A DNA stretch of 64,000 bases from an uncultured Saprospiraceae bacterium (lineage in GTDB: Bacteria > Bacteroidota > Bacteroidia > Chitinophagales > Saprospiraceae), in contig CAKZQC010000021.1 of assembly GCA_937139495.1 (NCBI GenBank), positions 1 to 64,000 of the forward strand, written 5' to 3'. The notes beneath the pieces were generated by a model. That model ran no database searches, had not been told where the DNA came from, and worked only from the letters and a program-made list of their open reading frames with translations. Of the stretch, positions 44,489-53,891 are shown one piece after another (the stretch's first letter is position 1; each line of letters starts with the position of its first letter). The translations under genes were made by a program, and so were the position numbers.

Positions 44489-45427
44489 TCACTTGATATA
44501 ATCAAATTTGTATATCATGGCTTTCTCTTTTCGTCCTTCAGAAGATATATATAGATTGGATTGACCATCAAATGCTAGCCCTTCGGGCTGCTCAAACTGC
44601 TTGGATGACAAAGGAATACAAGTCTTGATTTGATAGTTGCTATCTAGTACCAAAAGTAGATTACCAATGGCAGAAAGTATATAAATATCTTCGGTTATTG
44701 GGTGAATCTCAATGGCAGAAGGTCGAATGACCATTTCTTTTTTGGCTTTTTTGACTTCTTTCTTGATAGCGTCGTAACGCTCTGTTCCTTTTATAGTCTT
44801 GAGATATTCTTTGAGTTGCTTCCGACTAATCGAAAAGAGTGGCTTCGTATCAAAATAGTTACTATCTAGTTGATATTGATAAACCGCTCGTTCTTCGTGT
44901 TCCTTTTCGCCAATAGCAGCCGAGGCTTTGCAGGCAATCCAGAGGCTGTTGGTTTCGGCATGGTATGTCAACCCTTCTGTATCATTGAGTTCGCCCAAGT
45001 TGGTATCCAATACCTTGGTATCAATTTTATTTTTGTTTTTCCAATTGGTAATACGAAATAGCACCCCATCGGCACGAATAGCGTACATCACCTCTCCTAC
45101 CAACGCCAAATCTTCGTAATCGCCATCAGCCGAAAAATCAATTTTTTCAGTAATTTCCCCTGTATTTGGCTTTATCAAAAACAAGGAACCTTTTTCGTCT
45201 TGTATTCCTACAATATATCGTTTTTTGTAACAAGCAATTCCTGATATTTCTCGTAGCTTGTTAGGCAATTCGAACTGCTCGGAAGGGCTACCTAAATGGT
45301 ATGGGATCAAACTATCTTGCATGGTAATAGTAGTCGTAGTCGTCGTAGATGGACCACAGGCAGTGAATAATAACAAACTTATAGAGCATGCTACCACTAA
45401 CAAAACATGGTGGATAGGCTTCATCAT
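44489..45427 (-). CDS. SdiA-regulated/YjiK-like lipoprotein, 312 aa
   Basis: The lipobox TAC gives a lipoprotein (C24). The beta-propeller-like sequence LREISGIACYKKRYIVGIQDEKG and DYEDLALVGEVMYAI matches the SdiA-regulated domain, and the repeats typical of this six-bladed propeller run through the chain. The role of this family in Bacteroidota is unknown. It starts just upstream of the acyltransferase gene on the same strand. Confidence 0.8.
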   Translation of the reverse strand: MMKPIHHVLLVVACSISLLLFTACGPSTTTTTTITMQDSLIPYHLGSPSEQFELPNKLREISGIACYKKRYIVGIQDEKGSLFLIKPNTGEITEKIDFSADGDYEDLALVGEVMYAIRADGVLFRITNWKNKNKIDTKVLDTNLGELNDTEGLTYHAETNSLWIACKASAAIGEKEHEERAVYQYQLDSNYFDTKPLFSISRKQLKEYLKTIKGTERYDAIKKEVKKAKKEMVIRPSAIEIHPITEDIYILSAIGNLLLVLDSNYQIKTCIPLSSKQFEQPEGLAFDGQSNLYISSEGRKEKAMIYKFDYIK

Positions 45428-45478
45428 ATTGCACTAATAATTTTCTTGAAAAAAAACATAGAAACAGCAGCTAATTTA

Positions 45479-46072
45479 TTAGCCCTTGTTGTCAGGAATG
45501 TAACGTTGGTCTATACTAAACTGTTCAGGGTTTTTGCCTGTTTTATCTTGAAAAAATTCCATTATTTCTTTCATATCGGCTTCAATATCGCCCGTAGGGT
45601 AGACCACTTTATTGATACCACCTGTTTTGGTTGGATAATCCAAGTATCCCAAGCAAATAGGCACTTTTGCTTGCAATGCAATATAATAAAAGCCTGTTTT
45701 CCATTCGGTACGGAGAGAGCGAGTCCCCTCTGCCGCTATCATCAGACAAAGCTTATCATGTTCTTTGAATAAGTTTGCGATTGCCCCTACGGTACTTTGT
45801 TTTTCTTCTCCTGGTTGTGCGGGTTTGCGGTTGATAGGAATACAGCCCATGGATCCCAATACAATATTGAACGGGAAGCGCATCCACTCTTTTTTGATGG
45901 CATATTTTGCCTTCACGTTGAGGCTATTCATAATAGCGACAGTCGTCGGAAAATCCCAATTGGAAGTGTGTGGTGCGCAGATCATAACGCACTGTTCAAA
46001 TACTTCTTTGGGAGCTCCCCCTACGAGTTTCCAACCTGTCAGGTTGAGATATGTTTTACCGAAAAAAGGCAT
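45479..46072 (-). CDS. 1-acyl-sn-glycerol-3-phosphate acyltransferase-like (PlsC family), 197 aa
   Basis: The acyltransferase H-x4-D motif is HTSNWD (near residues 35-40). The expected later motif, EGTRS, is near 115-119. The short length (197 aa) is within the family of PlsC-like acyltransferases of Bacteroidota. It probably acylates lysophosphatidic acid or a related lipid. No lipid genes are nearby. Confidence 0.85.
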   Translation of the reverse strand: MPFFGKTYLNLTGWKLVGGAPKEVFEQCVMICAPHTSNWDFPTTVAIMNSLNVKAKYAIKKEWMRFPFNIVLGSMGCIPINRKPAQPGEEKQSTVGAIANLFKEHDKLCLMIAAEGTRSLRTEWKTGFYYIALQAKVPICLGYLDYPTKTGGINKVVYPTGDIEADMKEIMEFFQDKTGKNPEQFSIDQRYIPDNKG

Positions 46073-46158
46073 AGTGTTGTGATTTGAATGAAAAACAAAA
46101 TGGAAAGTGTCTAAGCTATAGCAATGTAAGATAGCCTAAATTAATAGAAGTTGTTCTA

Positions 46159-46485
46159 TCAAAAACCCATATCTCTCGCTATATCAGGACATTTTTTTTC
46201 GATGGCTTGCAAAAACTCCATCTCAAACACCTGTTGTTGTTCTGGCGAATCGCTCAATCCCTCTAGCGGATCACTTTCGCCCAAACACGCATCGTGTTCT
46301 TGCTCTATTTTCTGATAAGCCGCTTGATCAATTATTTTATTTTTGTATTGTATATTGGCTCTAGCCAACTCCAAGGAACAACTGCAAAATTTATCGGCGT
46401 ATTGCTCGGCAGAGCTACCACCACAGCTAAACAATAGTCCTACAAGTAAACTACTAGCTACTATACACAATATTGATTTATTCAT
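46159..46485 (-). CDS. Small lipoprotein, 108 aa
   Basis: The in-frame TTG at 46494 is less likely than ATG at 46485. Lipobox FSCG (C21) is followed by a Cys/Gln-rich mature domain with five more cysteines, e.g. FCSCSLELA. It is the gene downstream of yidD on the minus strand. No family is recognised. Confidence 0.65.
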   Translation of the reverse strand: MNKSILCIVASSLLVGLLFSCGGSSAEQYADKFCSCSLELARANIQYKNKIIDQAAYQKIEQEHDACLGESDPLEGLSDSPEQQQVFEMEFLQAIEKKCPDIARDMGF

Positions 46486-46584
46486 AACTAACAAGTTAGA
46501 TAATTTTAAGTGCTACTGGTCGATAAGAACCGTAAAAACTACAGCTTTGAAATACCTTATTATTTTTGTCCACTTACTTAACCT

Positions 46585-46836
46585 TTAGGGTACAGGGTCG
46601 TGTCCGTGTCCGCCCCAAGGATTGCAGCGCAATATTCGCTTTAGTGCCAAGTAACCGCCCTTGAAAGGTCCGTGTTTTTTGATAGCCTCTAGCCCATATT
46701 GCGAACAAGTGGGCGTATAACGACACGCAGCTGGCAACAGCGGCGAGATACACAGTTGATAACAACGAATCACGCCCACGAACAACCAGCCTAACAGGGT
46801 GATCGGAAACCGTATTATTTGTCGGAAGACAGACAT
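46585..46836 (-). CDS. yidD: Membrane protein insertion efficiency factor YidD
   Basis: The frame is open to 46968, but ATG at 46836 gives the normal 83-residue protein starting [15 protein letters not shown]. The conserved core is [20 protein letters not shown] (near 25-44) with the Cys pattern and the HGP motif. YidD helps membrane protein insertion with YidC. It overlaps rnpA by 22 bases, the standard rpmH-rnpA-yidD order. Confidence 0.92.
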   Translation of the reverse strand: MSVFRQIIRFPITLLGWLFVGVIRCYQLCISPLLPAACRYTPTCSQYGLEAIKKHGPFKGGYLALKRILRCNPWGGHGHDPVP

Positions 46837-47246
46837 AATAAAAGTTGAGTTTGTAGCTTTTCGCTCAATTTTAAATATTTTTTCTGAATGGTCTCGTAGT
46901 CTGCCTCCTCTTTGCCGACATAGAGCAGCATCAAGTGCAATTGTTGGTCGGTCTGCTGAAGCAACCACTCTTCTAGCCCATGCTTATGGAGTCGATACAC
47001 TTCCAGCATCAGTCGTTTGTGGCGATTGCGTTTCACGGCTTGCTTGAACGTACGTTTCGACACCGAAAAACCTATCTTGATAGGTGGTTCGGCAGCAGGG
47101 CGGTCAACCAATGCAAAAAAGACCCGCAACGGGTACGCTCCTACCGTCTGTCGATGACTAAAGAGGTGAGCGATTTGCTTGCGACTTTTGAGCCGTTCCG
47201 CTTTGCGGAATGCAAAAGTAGGTGATGTAGTAGTAGTCAGCGTAAT
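46815..47246 (-). CDS. rnpA: Ribonuclease P protein component; start codon unclear
   Basis: The RnpA signature [10 protein letters not shown] is in the middle and the frame ends at 46815. Conventional gene finding would start at TTG 47129, but the conserved N-terminus [17 protein letters not shown] lies upstream in the same frame (about 47212-47162), so translation must begin before it. No ATG, GTG or TTG exists between that region and the in-frame stop near 47283; the frame only offers ATT (47246-47244), ATC, ATA or CTG (47240-47238). I chose the ATT for a 143-aa protein. The protein binds RNase P RNA and stabilises the complex that matures tRNA 5' ends. Confidence 0.85.
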   Translation of the reverse strand: MTLTTTTSPTFAFRKAERLKSRKQIAHLFSHRQTVGAYPLRVFFALVDRPAAEPPIKIGFSVSKRTFKQAVKRNRHKRLMLEVYRLHKHGLEEWLLQQTDQQLHLMLLYVGKEEADYETIQKKYLKLSEKLQTQLLLCLSSDK

Positions 47247-47387
47247 AACGTTTAGTATGATGAGTGAATGGCAATGCCAAAACTACAAAAATTCGTCTAA
47301 CTACACAGGGAGTTAGACGAAAATTTGGGAGTAGTATCTTTGCTTTAGACAAAACTACTCAGAATGTATTATACGCAACGTATATGC

Positions 47388-47546
47388 TTATTTCAAGCCA
47401 CGTTTCTCGTCAGACACAGTCAATTTCTTGCGTCCTTTCTTACGACGACGAGCCAATAATTTGCGACCGTTTTTGGTGCTCATGCGATCACGGAATCCGT
47501 GTTTGTTTTTACGTTTGCGATTCGAAGGTTGAAATGTACGTTTCAT
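47388..47546 (-). CDS. rpmH: 50S ribosomal protein L34
   Basis: A 52-residue basic protein starting [19 protein letters not shown] and ending KRGLK. It is too short for a length-limited ORF list but unmistakable. It lies 140 bases upstream of rnpA, as in most bacteria, and 2-gene synteny with rnpA and yidD supports the call. Confidence 0.97.
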   Translation of the reverse strand: MKRTFQPSNRKRKNKHGFRDRMSTKNGRKLLARRRKKGRKKLTVSDEKRGLK

Positions 47547-47762
47547 TATTGTATGATTTTATATCTTTCTTGTGTAGAAGTTACGTTTACTAATTCTGCT
47601 TAGAAATTTAGTCATTGTATGTCGTTTGATATACAAGCTTCCTTCCTCAAGCGGTCACAAAAGTAAGTATTCTTATTGAACTAATCAAATTATTAGTAAA
47701 AATAAAAGTAAAAACTACCAGAGAAGTGTTTGACTACTGGACATTTCTACGATTAGACATTA

Positions 47763-48182
47763 TTATCGTCTAAATACTTCAATCTCTTTTTTCTTAATCA
47801 CCAGATCGGTAAACTTCCCATTATACTTGGTTGCTTTGACCGAATGATTGTCTATCCAGTGATAATTTCCGCCTCTAGGTTTGCCCATCAATAGACTATG
47901 ATAAGGGAAATTGTGCTGCTGCAACCACGCTTCTGTTACTGCTCGATGCTCCTCGGTACGAGAAGTAAAAAAGCAGATTTGATGTCCTTCTTTATACCAT
48001 TGCTGTATCGTTTGCAGGGCATCGGCAAACGGCTCACAAGTTGCCATACGTTCGGGCTGTTCGTTCGGGACATCTTCGGTAATCGTACCGTCTATGTCTA
48101 TCAAAAAATTCTTAACACCTTCTGGCAGTACAGGACTAATTGTATTGCCTTGTTCGTCGGTTATAGATTCTAATTTACTCAT
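47763..48182 (-). CDS. HAD-like phosphatase, 139 aa
   Basis: The HAD motif I is FLIDIDGTI (D29 and D31), then motif II FFTSRTEEH (near 74-82), a capless layout, and the Asp/His near the C-terminus (HWIDNHS). The substrate is unknown. The short length suggests a minimal HAD hydrolase. It has its own promoter and precedes the DUF4230 gene on the same strand. Confidence 0.8.
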   Translation of the reverse strand: MSKLESITDEQGNTISPVLPEGVKNFLIDIDGTITEDVPNEQPERMATCEPFADALQTIQQWYKEGHQICFFTSRTEEHRAVTEAWLQQHNFPYHSLLMGKPRGGNYHWIDNHSVKATKYNGKFTDLVIKKKEIEVFRR

Positions 48183-48204
48183 TTTATTTTGATTTTTGGA
48201 GTGG

Positions 48205-48234
48205 CAAAGTTAGAAAAAATAAACCACTTCCAAC
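48205..48234 (-). promoter_or_regulatory. Bacteroidota-type promoter for the HAD-like gene
   Basis: The minus strand has GTTG (48231-48234) 18 bases upstream of TAACTTTG (48205-48212). Confidence 0.5.
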
Positions 48235-48241
48235 CTTTTCA

Positions 48242-48919
48242 TTAATTCAAAATACTATCTTGAATAACATCAATAGCATCTGGAATACGAACGGGAGCAG
48301 GAGGCGTAGGCTCCTTATCGAGCGTAGGCGGTATCAAGTCGTTCTGCACCTGAAACTTCCAACCTGCTTGCTCTACGAGCAATTTGATAATTTCTAAGGT
48401 CTCGATGCCGTCCTTTCTAGCTTGCTCCATCAGTGGACCTTGCTCTACCGTTTGGCGAAGTTTCTTTTTGGCTACGGAGCCAATACTGGATAGTTCTTGC
48501 TCCGTAAAGCTATTGAACATACCTTCTTGTATGTCATAATATTGCAGATTGTGGTCGATAGACAGCACTTCTGGTTCAGGTAGATTGCGTACGTACAGAA
48601 TCTTGCGTGTTGGGTCAATATCAAAGGTTGCTTTTTTGAGGTCGTAGCCAACCGATACTTTTGCATCTACTTTGACAATCGCCTTTTTGCGGAGCATGGA
48701 TACATCTGCCCAATACGAGTCATTGTATTCGTGGATATTAGAAAACTCCCCTTCTACTGTTATCAACTTGGCTACCTTATTGATACGTTCCAATAAGATA
48801 CTTTGGTTGACATCAGGCATCGGATCCTTGGGGGTGCCGCCCTGAAAATACGTAGTATATCCCCAAACGCCCAGCAGAGCGCCCGCTATCAAAAAACCTA
48901 AAGAGTCAAATAATTTCAT
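48242..48919 (-). CDS. DUF4230 membrane-anchored protein, 225 aa
   Basis: A signal-anchor helix (about residues 5-24, LGFLIAGALLGVWGYTTYF) is followed by the DUF4230 domain with VAKLITVEGEFSNI (near 49-62) and VKVDAKVSVGYDLKKATFDID (near 82-102). DUF4230 is frequent in Bacteroidota and of unknown function. The ending is Pro-rich (KEPTPPAPVRIP). It follows the HAD gene. Confidence 0.85.
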   Translation of the reverse strand: MKLFDSLGFLIAGALLGVWGYTTYFQGGTPKDPMPDVNQSILLERINKVAKLITVEGEFSNIHEYNDSYWADVSMLRKKAIVKVDAKVSVGYDLKKATFDIDPTRKILYVRNLPEPEVLSIDHNLQYYDIQEGMFNSFTEQELSSIGSVAKKKLRQTVEQGPLMEQARKDGIETLEIIKLLVEQAGWKFQVQNDLIPPTLDKEPTPPAPVRIPDAIDVIQDSILN

Positions 48920-49000
48920 AATTGTATAATTGTATTAGTCTGCTCAAAGGTAAGCACTTTATTTATTTTTTCGTTGAACACATTATTGGTGTATTTTCCG

Positions 49001-49324
49001 TTATTTTACGACAACTGCTATCGTTTGTTCTCTTGTCACATCGCCCCTCATATAAGTCTTTATTTTTAGCTCGCAAGTGCCTATTTTTTTTGCTTCAAAT
49101 ATATAAACCTTAGCCGCATCATCTCCTCCGGGGACAGGGTTTGTTTCCTGTTTGGGGTTCTTGTAAGTGATTTCAGCGGTTACAAACGCTAGCACCTCTG
49201 GTGGCTCAATACTAAAATCGCTGGTTATCCCCACCGAAGTATGTTGACGACATAAGTACGTGCATCGTTGACCTAATGTCAATTCTATTTTTTTGTCAAA
49301 ATGTGATATTTTGGTACTATTCAT
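49001..49324 (-). CDS. Chagasin-like (I42) cysteine-peptidase inhibitor, 107 aa
   Basis: The protein has the beta-sandwich layout of chagasin inhibitors: a strand with LTLGQRCTYLC, a loop near RQHTSVGIT (in the position of the NPTTGY loop), and VPGGDDAAKVYIFEAK with KIGTCELKIKTYMR near the end (GxGG and R-W-loop positions). The conserved loop residues are partly changed. There is no signal peptide, so it would be cytosolic. It is divergent from the calpain-like gene at 49618 (293 bases apart), which is the obvious target. The assignment is by pattern and context. Confidence 0.6.
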   Translation of the reverse strand: MNSTKISHFDKKIELTLGQRCTYLCRQHTSVGITSDFSIEPPEVLAFVTAEITYKNPKQETNPVPGGDDAAKVYIFEAKKIGTCELKIKTYMRGDVTREQTIAVVVK

Positions 49325-49617
49325 AGTATCGTTATTTTTTATTCGTTCGGTTAAAGTTAGGTTTAAGCTTATTGTGTTTGGATAGCTCCCTTCTATGCTA
49401 GAAATAAGAAAAAGGTTTGTTTTTTATTATTAATTTATGTAGCTTGCATGGTGCTAAAAGTAGCAAAAAATAAACCAATCAACAAGAACTAGCAAACTAG
49501 TACTTCTTTTTTATTACATCGAAAATACTCCTATCTCTTTAGGTAGCCGTATCTGTTGCCGAATGGCACCAATCAACTACTACCATTCGGCACGCACAAT
49601 CTAATAAATCAACAAAC
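49325..49617. promoter_or_regulatory. Divergent promoter region between the inhibitor and the calpain-like gene
   Basis: There is no ORF in this A/T-rich stretch. It must hold the two divergent promoters, but I found no -33/-7 match worth naming. Confidence 0.3.
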
Positions 49618-52416
49618 ATGAAAAGTAAAATCATTAAAATCAAACCAGAAGAACTTTCTGGAATGAAGTTCAAAGAAGTCAAAGCTTTGCTCAAAAAAGA
49701 TTTAGCTACCTTGGCAGAACAGCCAGCAGGAACTTCGTTTTTCATCGCAACAGATTTTAAATTTGTTGATGGTGACGACCAACCTATTTTGGTAGTCGGC
49801 ACCCCCAAGGGCAGTTGGAGAAAGTATCTTAAAGATGCCGTCAAGCCACCAAACAAAAACACTGCTATTGGTACTTGCGAGTTGTCGGAAGATAAAACTA
49901 AATTGACACTAAGCATAGAAAAAGGCAAAGCAAAGCCCAATGCAATAAGAAATATACTCAAAAAGAGTAAACTCATTCCAGCTACTATCAAGGTGGTTGA
50001 GTTTCAAGAATTGGCTACTGACAACTCTAACCAACCAGAAGGAACAGCCATAAACCTTCCGACCAACAATACAGACGATTTGCTGTATCCTCAGATAGTT
50101 TCTAAAACCAAAGAATACAAACAGCTCGACAAAAAAGCAGATGTATCTTTGCGATTGGATAAAGCAGGGCATATTTCGGATATGATTAGAAATTGGGAAG
50201 CAGAAAACCAACCTAATCTAAAAAACGCCGCTGTTCTCGACAAACACACTAAGCTCCAGTCCTTGAAAGGACAACTGACCACTCAGACGACTAATGTACA
50301 GATCGCTAGTCGCACTAATATAGAAGACATTTCTCCTATATTGATGTTGTGGGACGAATACAAAAAAATTCCGACTAAAGCTACTGGTTTAGAGGCATTG
50401 CCACTTATAGAAAGACGCATGGAAGCCATGCAGCCTGTCAGTAATGCAATTAGTAGATGGTTCAAACGTAACTTCGGCAAAAAGTCGAAAGAGGAACAAA
50501 AGAACGAGCAGCAACTACAAAAAATACAGAAGCAGATAGATATACAACAACCTGCATTGCAGCAGCACTTGGTAGAAGCAAGAAAAAAATATGCGAAAAA
50601 CTTATTGAAGTATCTCGCAAAAATGAACGACACGCAGAAAAAACAAGCGGCGACCAATCAACAGTTTTTATCAGACATACATCGCTTTGTGTCGGTTACG
50701 CACATCAATGCCATTCGTCAACATTTGGGGCTAGGACCTGTACACACCGTAGATCCTTTGGCTGCTGCTCCTGAAACAAAAGCTGCTTGGGAAGATCCAG
50801 AAATCCAAGCTATGTTTGCCACTTTGGGTGTCTCTGCAAGTGTCGATACTACTGATAGCAAGGATACAAACAAGACAAACGATGTCGTAGCGGAACAAAA
50901 GCCCGATTTTAGTAATTTTGATAAAAATGTAACCGTACATTATCGTCAAAACCCTACTGTAGATACGACTGTAACCCTTCCTGCTAATGCCGCTTTCTAT
51001 TTGGCAGATGGCTCACGACAAATATTAGGTGACCCCTACACGTTCCAAGTAATCAGCGAAGATGCTAGTGGTCGCCTAAAAGTAGATGGCGGTGGCGAAA
51101 CCTATTATGTAGATAAAGGCGTAGGCTCTATGTCTGGTTATGTCAAAACAACGCAACCGTTATTTCCGAAAGACCCACACCCTAACGATGTTAAACAAGG
51201 GGATATTGGAGATTGTTACTTGATGGCTATTATGTCTAGTTTAGCCAAGTCTGATCCGCAATATATCAAGGATATGATGCAAGATAAAGGCTCGAAAGTA
51301 GTGGTTCGTTTATTTCATGTAACGGCTAATGCTGCTGGCAAAAAATCTTTTGAAGCACGTTATTTTGAAGTAGAAAAATCGGTAGCCAAGACAGGAGGAA
51401 ATGATATGTTTGCTAAGGGTAGCCTTTGGACACAGATACTAGAAAAAGCCTACGTAGCAGGTGGTTTCACGGGTATGTTCAGTGATTATGTTGGCAATTT
51501 GAATACGCAAGAAACTAGCTACGATGCCATAAAAGAAGGCGGATGGGGTTTCGCTATGGAGGTACTAACGGGCAAGCCACACGCTGACCTATTTTTCCAA
51601 GTAGAAAGCCCTGCCGAATATATTGTCACGAACCTAACAGGCATACAAAGAGGAACTGTAGGTGGTTCAGGCAATCTTCAGGGCGTGTTGCCGCCATGGA
51701 GTACCGATGAACGCAATGGCTACACTGCTGCTCGCAACACAAGTGATTATAGACGACTAAATGCTTATAATATACTGGGTCAAGACTTGACTAAAGTGAG
51801 ACAATGGTTCCAGTTCGCTAGCAAAGGTAGTATCAATAAGCTATTCGCTAGAGAACACAATGCGACCTATAGTGGCGAGTTAACTATTGATGATTTTTCT
51901 GATTTGTTCAACGGAAAAATGAAAGGCACCGATGGCAATGAAGTACCTGGATTGCCTAAACTAGAAACTGCCGTAGCACAAGCGGTCATCAATTGGATTA
52001 CCAATCAAAAATTATACCCCGGCAAGCGTGGCTCTGGAATTTACTCTCAACTACAATTGAATCTTTTTGAGCAAATAAAAACTGCCGTAGATAAAAACGA
52101 ACTCGTAACCATTGGCTCTAAAGATAAAATGGGCGAAAGCGATGGAAGCGGACACAGTGCGGGCGAATCACTCGCTGGCGGTCTAGTAGGACCGCACATG
52201 TACAGTGTATTCAGATACAATGAAGCCGCTGTTCCAACCAAACAGTTATTGGTTCGTAACCCTTGGGGTAATCATGAGCAGAAGAATGTCCGAAATGCTC
52301 AGAACGAACTGGTAGGAGTAGTCAATAAAGGAACAAATCCCGCAGATAATGATGGAGAGTTTTGGCTATTGTTGGAAGACATCACCAAATCTTTTAATGG
52401 TATTAGCATAGGCTAA
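49618..52416 (+). CDS. Calpain-like cysteine protease (family C2), 932 aa
   Basis: The C-terminal half is a calpain core with the complete catalytic triad: Cys533 in GDIGDC, His860 in GPHMYSVF and Asn881 in LVRNPWG. The first ~480 residues are unassigned, with helical and probably coiled-coil segments (about 285-345) and a basic start (MKSKIIKIKPEELSG). No signal peptide is seen, so it may be cytosolic or exported by another route. A cytosolic protease would need control, and a chagasin-like inhibitor is encoded divergently. Bacterial calpains are poorly understood; calcium dependence is not obvious here. Confidence 0.88.
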   Translation: MKSKIIKIKPEELSGMKFKEVKALLKKDLATLAEQPAGTSFFIATDFKFVDGDDQPILVVGTPKGSWRKYLKDAVKPPNKNTAIGTCELSEDKTKLTLSIEKGKAKPNAIRNILKKSKLIPATIKVVEFQELATDNSNQPEGTAINLPTNNTDDLLYPQIVSKTKEYKQLDKKADVSLRLDKAGHISDMIRNWEAENQPNLKNAAVLDKHTKLQSLKGQLTTQTTNVQIASRTNIEDISPILMLWDEYKKIPTKATGLEALPLIERRMEAMQPVSNAISRWFKRNFGKKSKEEQKNEQQLQKIQKQIDIQQPALQQHLVEARKKYAKNLLKYLAKMNDTQKKQAATNQQFLSDIHRFVSVTHINAIRQHLGLGPVHTVDPLAAAPETKAAWEDPEIQAMFATLGVSASVDTTDSKDTNKTNDVVAEQKPDFSNFDKNVTVHYRQNPTVDTTVTLPANAAFYLADGSRQILGDPYTFQVISEDASGRLKVDGGGETYYVDKGVGSMSGYVKTTQPLFPKDPHPNDVKQGDIGDCYLMAIMSSLAKSDPQYIKDMMQDKGSKVVVRLFHVTANAAGKKSFEARYFEVEKSVAKTGGNDMFAKGSLWTQILEKAYVAGGFTGMFSDYVGNLNTQETSYDAIKEGGWGFAMEVLTGKPHADLFFQVESPAEYIVTNLTGIQRGTVGGSGNLQGVLPPWSTDERNGYTAARNTSDYRRLNAYNILGQDLTKVRQWFQFASKGSINKLFAREHNATYSGELTIDDFSDLFNGKMKGTDGNEVPGLPKLETAVAQAVINWITNQKLYPGKRGSGIYSQLQLNLFEQIKTAVDKNELVTIGSKDKMGESDGSGHSAGESLAGGLVGPHMYSVFRYNEAAVPTKQLLVRNPWGNHEQKNVRNAQNELVGVVNKGTNPADNDGEFWLLLEDITKSFNGISIG

Positions 52417-52438
52417 AAATCTATAGGTAGATGTTTTT

Positions 52439-52489
52439 TAATAGAGGTTATTGCGAAATTGATTCGTGATAACCTCTATTTTTTTTTAG
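52439..52489 (+). terminator. Terminator of the calpain-like gene
   Basis: A 12-bp stem (aatagaggttat / ataacctctatt) with a long T-run. Confidence 0.85.
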
Positions 52490-52631
52490 GAAAAAAGCTA
52501 TGTTTGCAATGAATTTGTTACTTTTTGTATTTATGTTCGTCTAATAGATTGATTCATTTCAACGTGCCGTTTTTGTTCACGCATTATCATCAAGTAATTA
52601 GTTTTATTTTGTAATAACAAAAAAGATAGAT

Positions 52632-52925
52632 ATGCTTAAAATTTGGCTTTTTAGACTCAAAGTAGTGGTGACAAGCGTACTACTAATCATTTTCTTGATT
52701 GCTATTTTTGACAATAGCCGCCCTACGGTCGTGCGCTTCTGGAATACGACCTTTGAGCTACCGTTGAGTGTTTGGTTATTTATTGCCTACCTGTTGGGTG
52801 TATTGACGGTACTTTCGGTGGTACTGATGGGCTGGTTTTCTACTAGCTATACCAATGCGAAGGCAGAACGAGAAGCTAAAAGAAAACAAGCAGTAGTGGT
52901 GGAAGAGGAGGATAAAACCTCCTAG
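52632..52925 (+). CDS. LapA/DUF1049-domain membrane protein, 97 aa
   Basis: Two membrane helices (about residues 10-28 and 43-66) and a basic/acidic cytoplasmic tail match DUF1049, the LapA family. LapA proteins help control LPS assembly in some bacteria. The match is from topology and the WLFIAYLLGVLTVLSV stretch (near 48-63). It is not clearly linked to its neighbours. Confidence 0.75.
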   Translation: MLKIWLFRLKVVVTSVLLIIFLIAIFDNSRPTVVRFWNTTFELPLSVWLFIAYLLGVLTVLSVVLMGWFSTSYTNAKAEREAKRKQAVVVEEEDKTS

Positions 52926-52994
52926 TTTAGTCATTACTCTGTTGAGTTGAAACTCCTTTTTATAATTTAATTTTCATTCAAATTTAATACTATT

Positions 52995-53702
52995 ATGAAA
53001 CATACATTAACGACCTTATTAACGGTTTTTTTGCTAGTTTTTTCTACTAGTCTTTTTGCTCAAATCGAATTAAAAGTACAAGAAGGAACCCGTAGTACGA
53101 GCGAAGGTGCTGCCAATGCACTGATACTACAATTGCCAAACACCTCTTATAAGCAAGTCAATAAGCTGTGGGGCAAATACATAAAAGACTACAAAGGCAA
53201 AACAAAATACAACCGCAAAACCAACGAATACTTCACGGACGATGCGGAAGTAAAGGACATGAGTAACAATACAGTAGATATTACTGCCAAAATTAACGAC
53301 AAAGGCGAACAAGGCACTGAATTGGTCGTTTGGTTCAACTTGGGTGTGACCTATCTTTCGGCTGCAGAATATCCTGAACGCTACCTTATTGGCGAAAAAA
53401 TCGTTCGTAATTTTGGACTATTGGTGTCGGCAGATTTGATTGAGGAACAACTCAAAATCGAAGAAAAAAAGCTGATTGATTACAATGAAGAATTGAAAAA
53501 ATTGGCACAAAAGAAAACTGCTGAAGACAATAACATCAAGAAGCAAAAAGAAAATATTGCGAAGGCAGAAGAAAGTATCAAAAATTCGGAAAGTGCGATT
53601 GAGGAAAACGCAAAAGAACAGGACGAACAAAAAGCAACGATCAAAGGACAAGAAGTGCTCATTGAAGACATTAAGCGCAAGCTAAAGACGATTAATAAGT
53701 AA
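52995..53702 (+). CDS. Secreted coiled-coil protein, 235 aa
   Basis: A signal peptide ends in LFAQ (residues 20-23). The first mature half is a mixed alpha/beta domain. The second half (about 145-230) is one long coiled coil rich in Lys, Glu and Asn. It ends with no membrane anchor. No family is recognised, but similar proteins are common in Saprospirales. It could be a periplasmic scaffold. Confidence 0.6.
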   Translation: MKHTLTTLLTVFLLVFSTSLFAQIELKVQEGTRSTSEGAANALILQLPNTSYKQVNKLWGKYIKDYKGKTKYNRKTNEYFTDDAEVKDMSNNTVDITAKINDKGEQGTELVVWFNLGVTYLSAAEYPERYLIGEKIVRNFGLLVSADLIEEQLKIEEKKLIDYNEELKKLAQKKTAEDNNIKKQKENIAKAEESIKNSESAIEENAKEQDEQKATIKGQEVLIEDIKRKLKTINK

Positions 53703-53727
53703 ACTAAAATCGCTTCTTTTAGTTTCT

Positions 53728-53771
53728 AAACCTACTAGCAGACCTACTCGTTTGTTAGTAGGTTTTATTTT
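53728..53771 (+). terminator. Terminator of the coiled-coil protein gene
   Basis: The stem aaacctacta / tagtaggttt is followed by tattttg. Confidence 0.7.
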
Positions 53772-53891
53772 GCTATCTTCATTGCCACTACAAAACAATT
53801 GTAACGCCTATTAGGTTAGGTTTGGACAGGCACTTACGTTCCTGATTTTTTGCGCTCCTACCTTTTGATTTAGATATTTTAATTGTTGCTT

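Noticed and set aside
47158..47352. 64-aa ORF starting MSKAKILLPNF as the real N-terminal part of rnpA
   Set aside because: It is in another frame and does not contain the RnpA N-terminal pattern, which is found in the rnpA frame itself.
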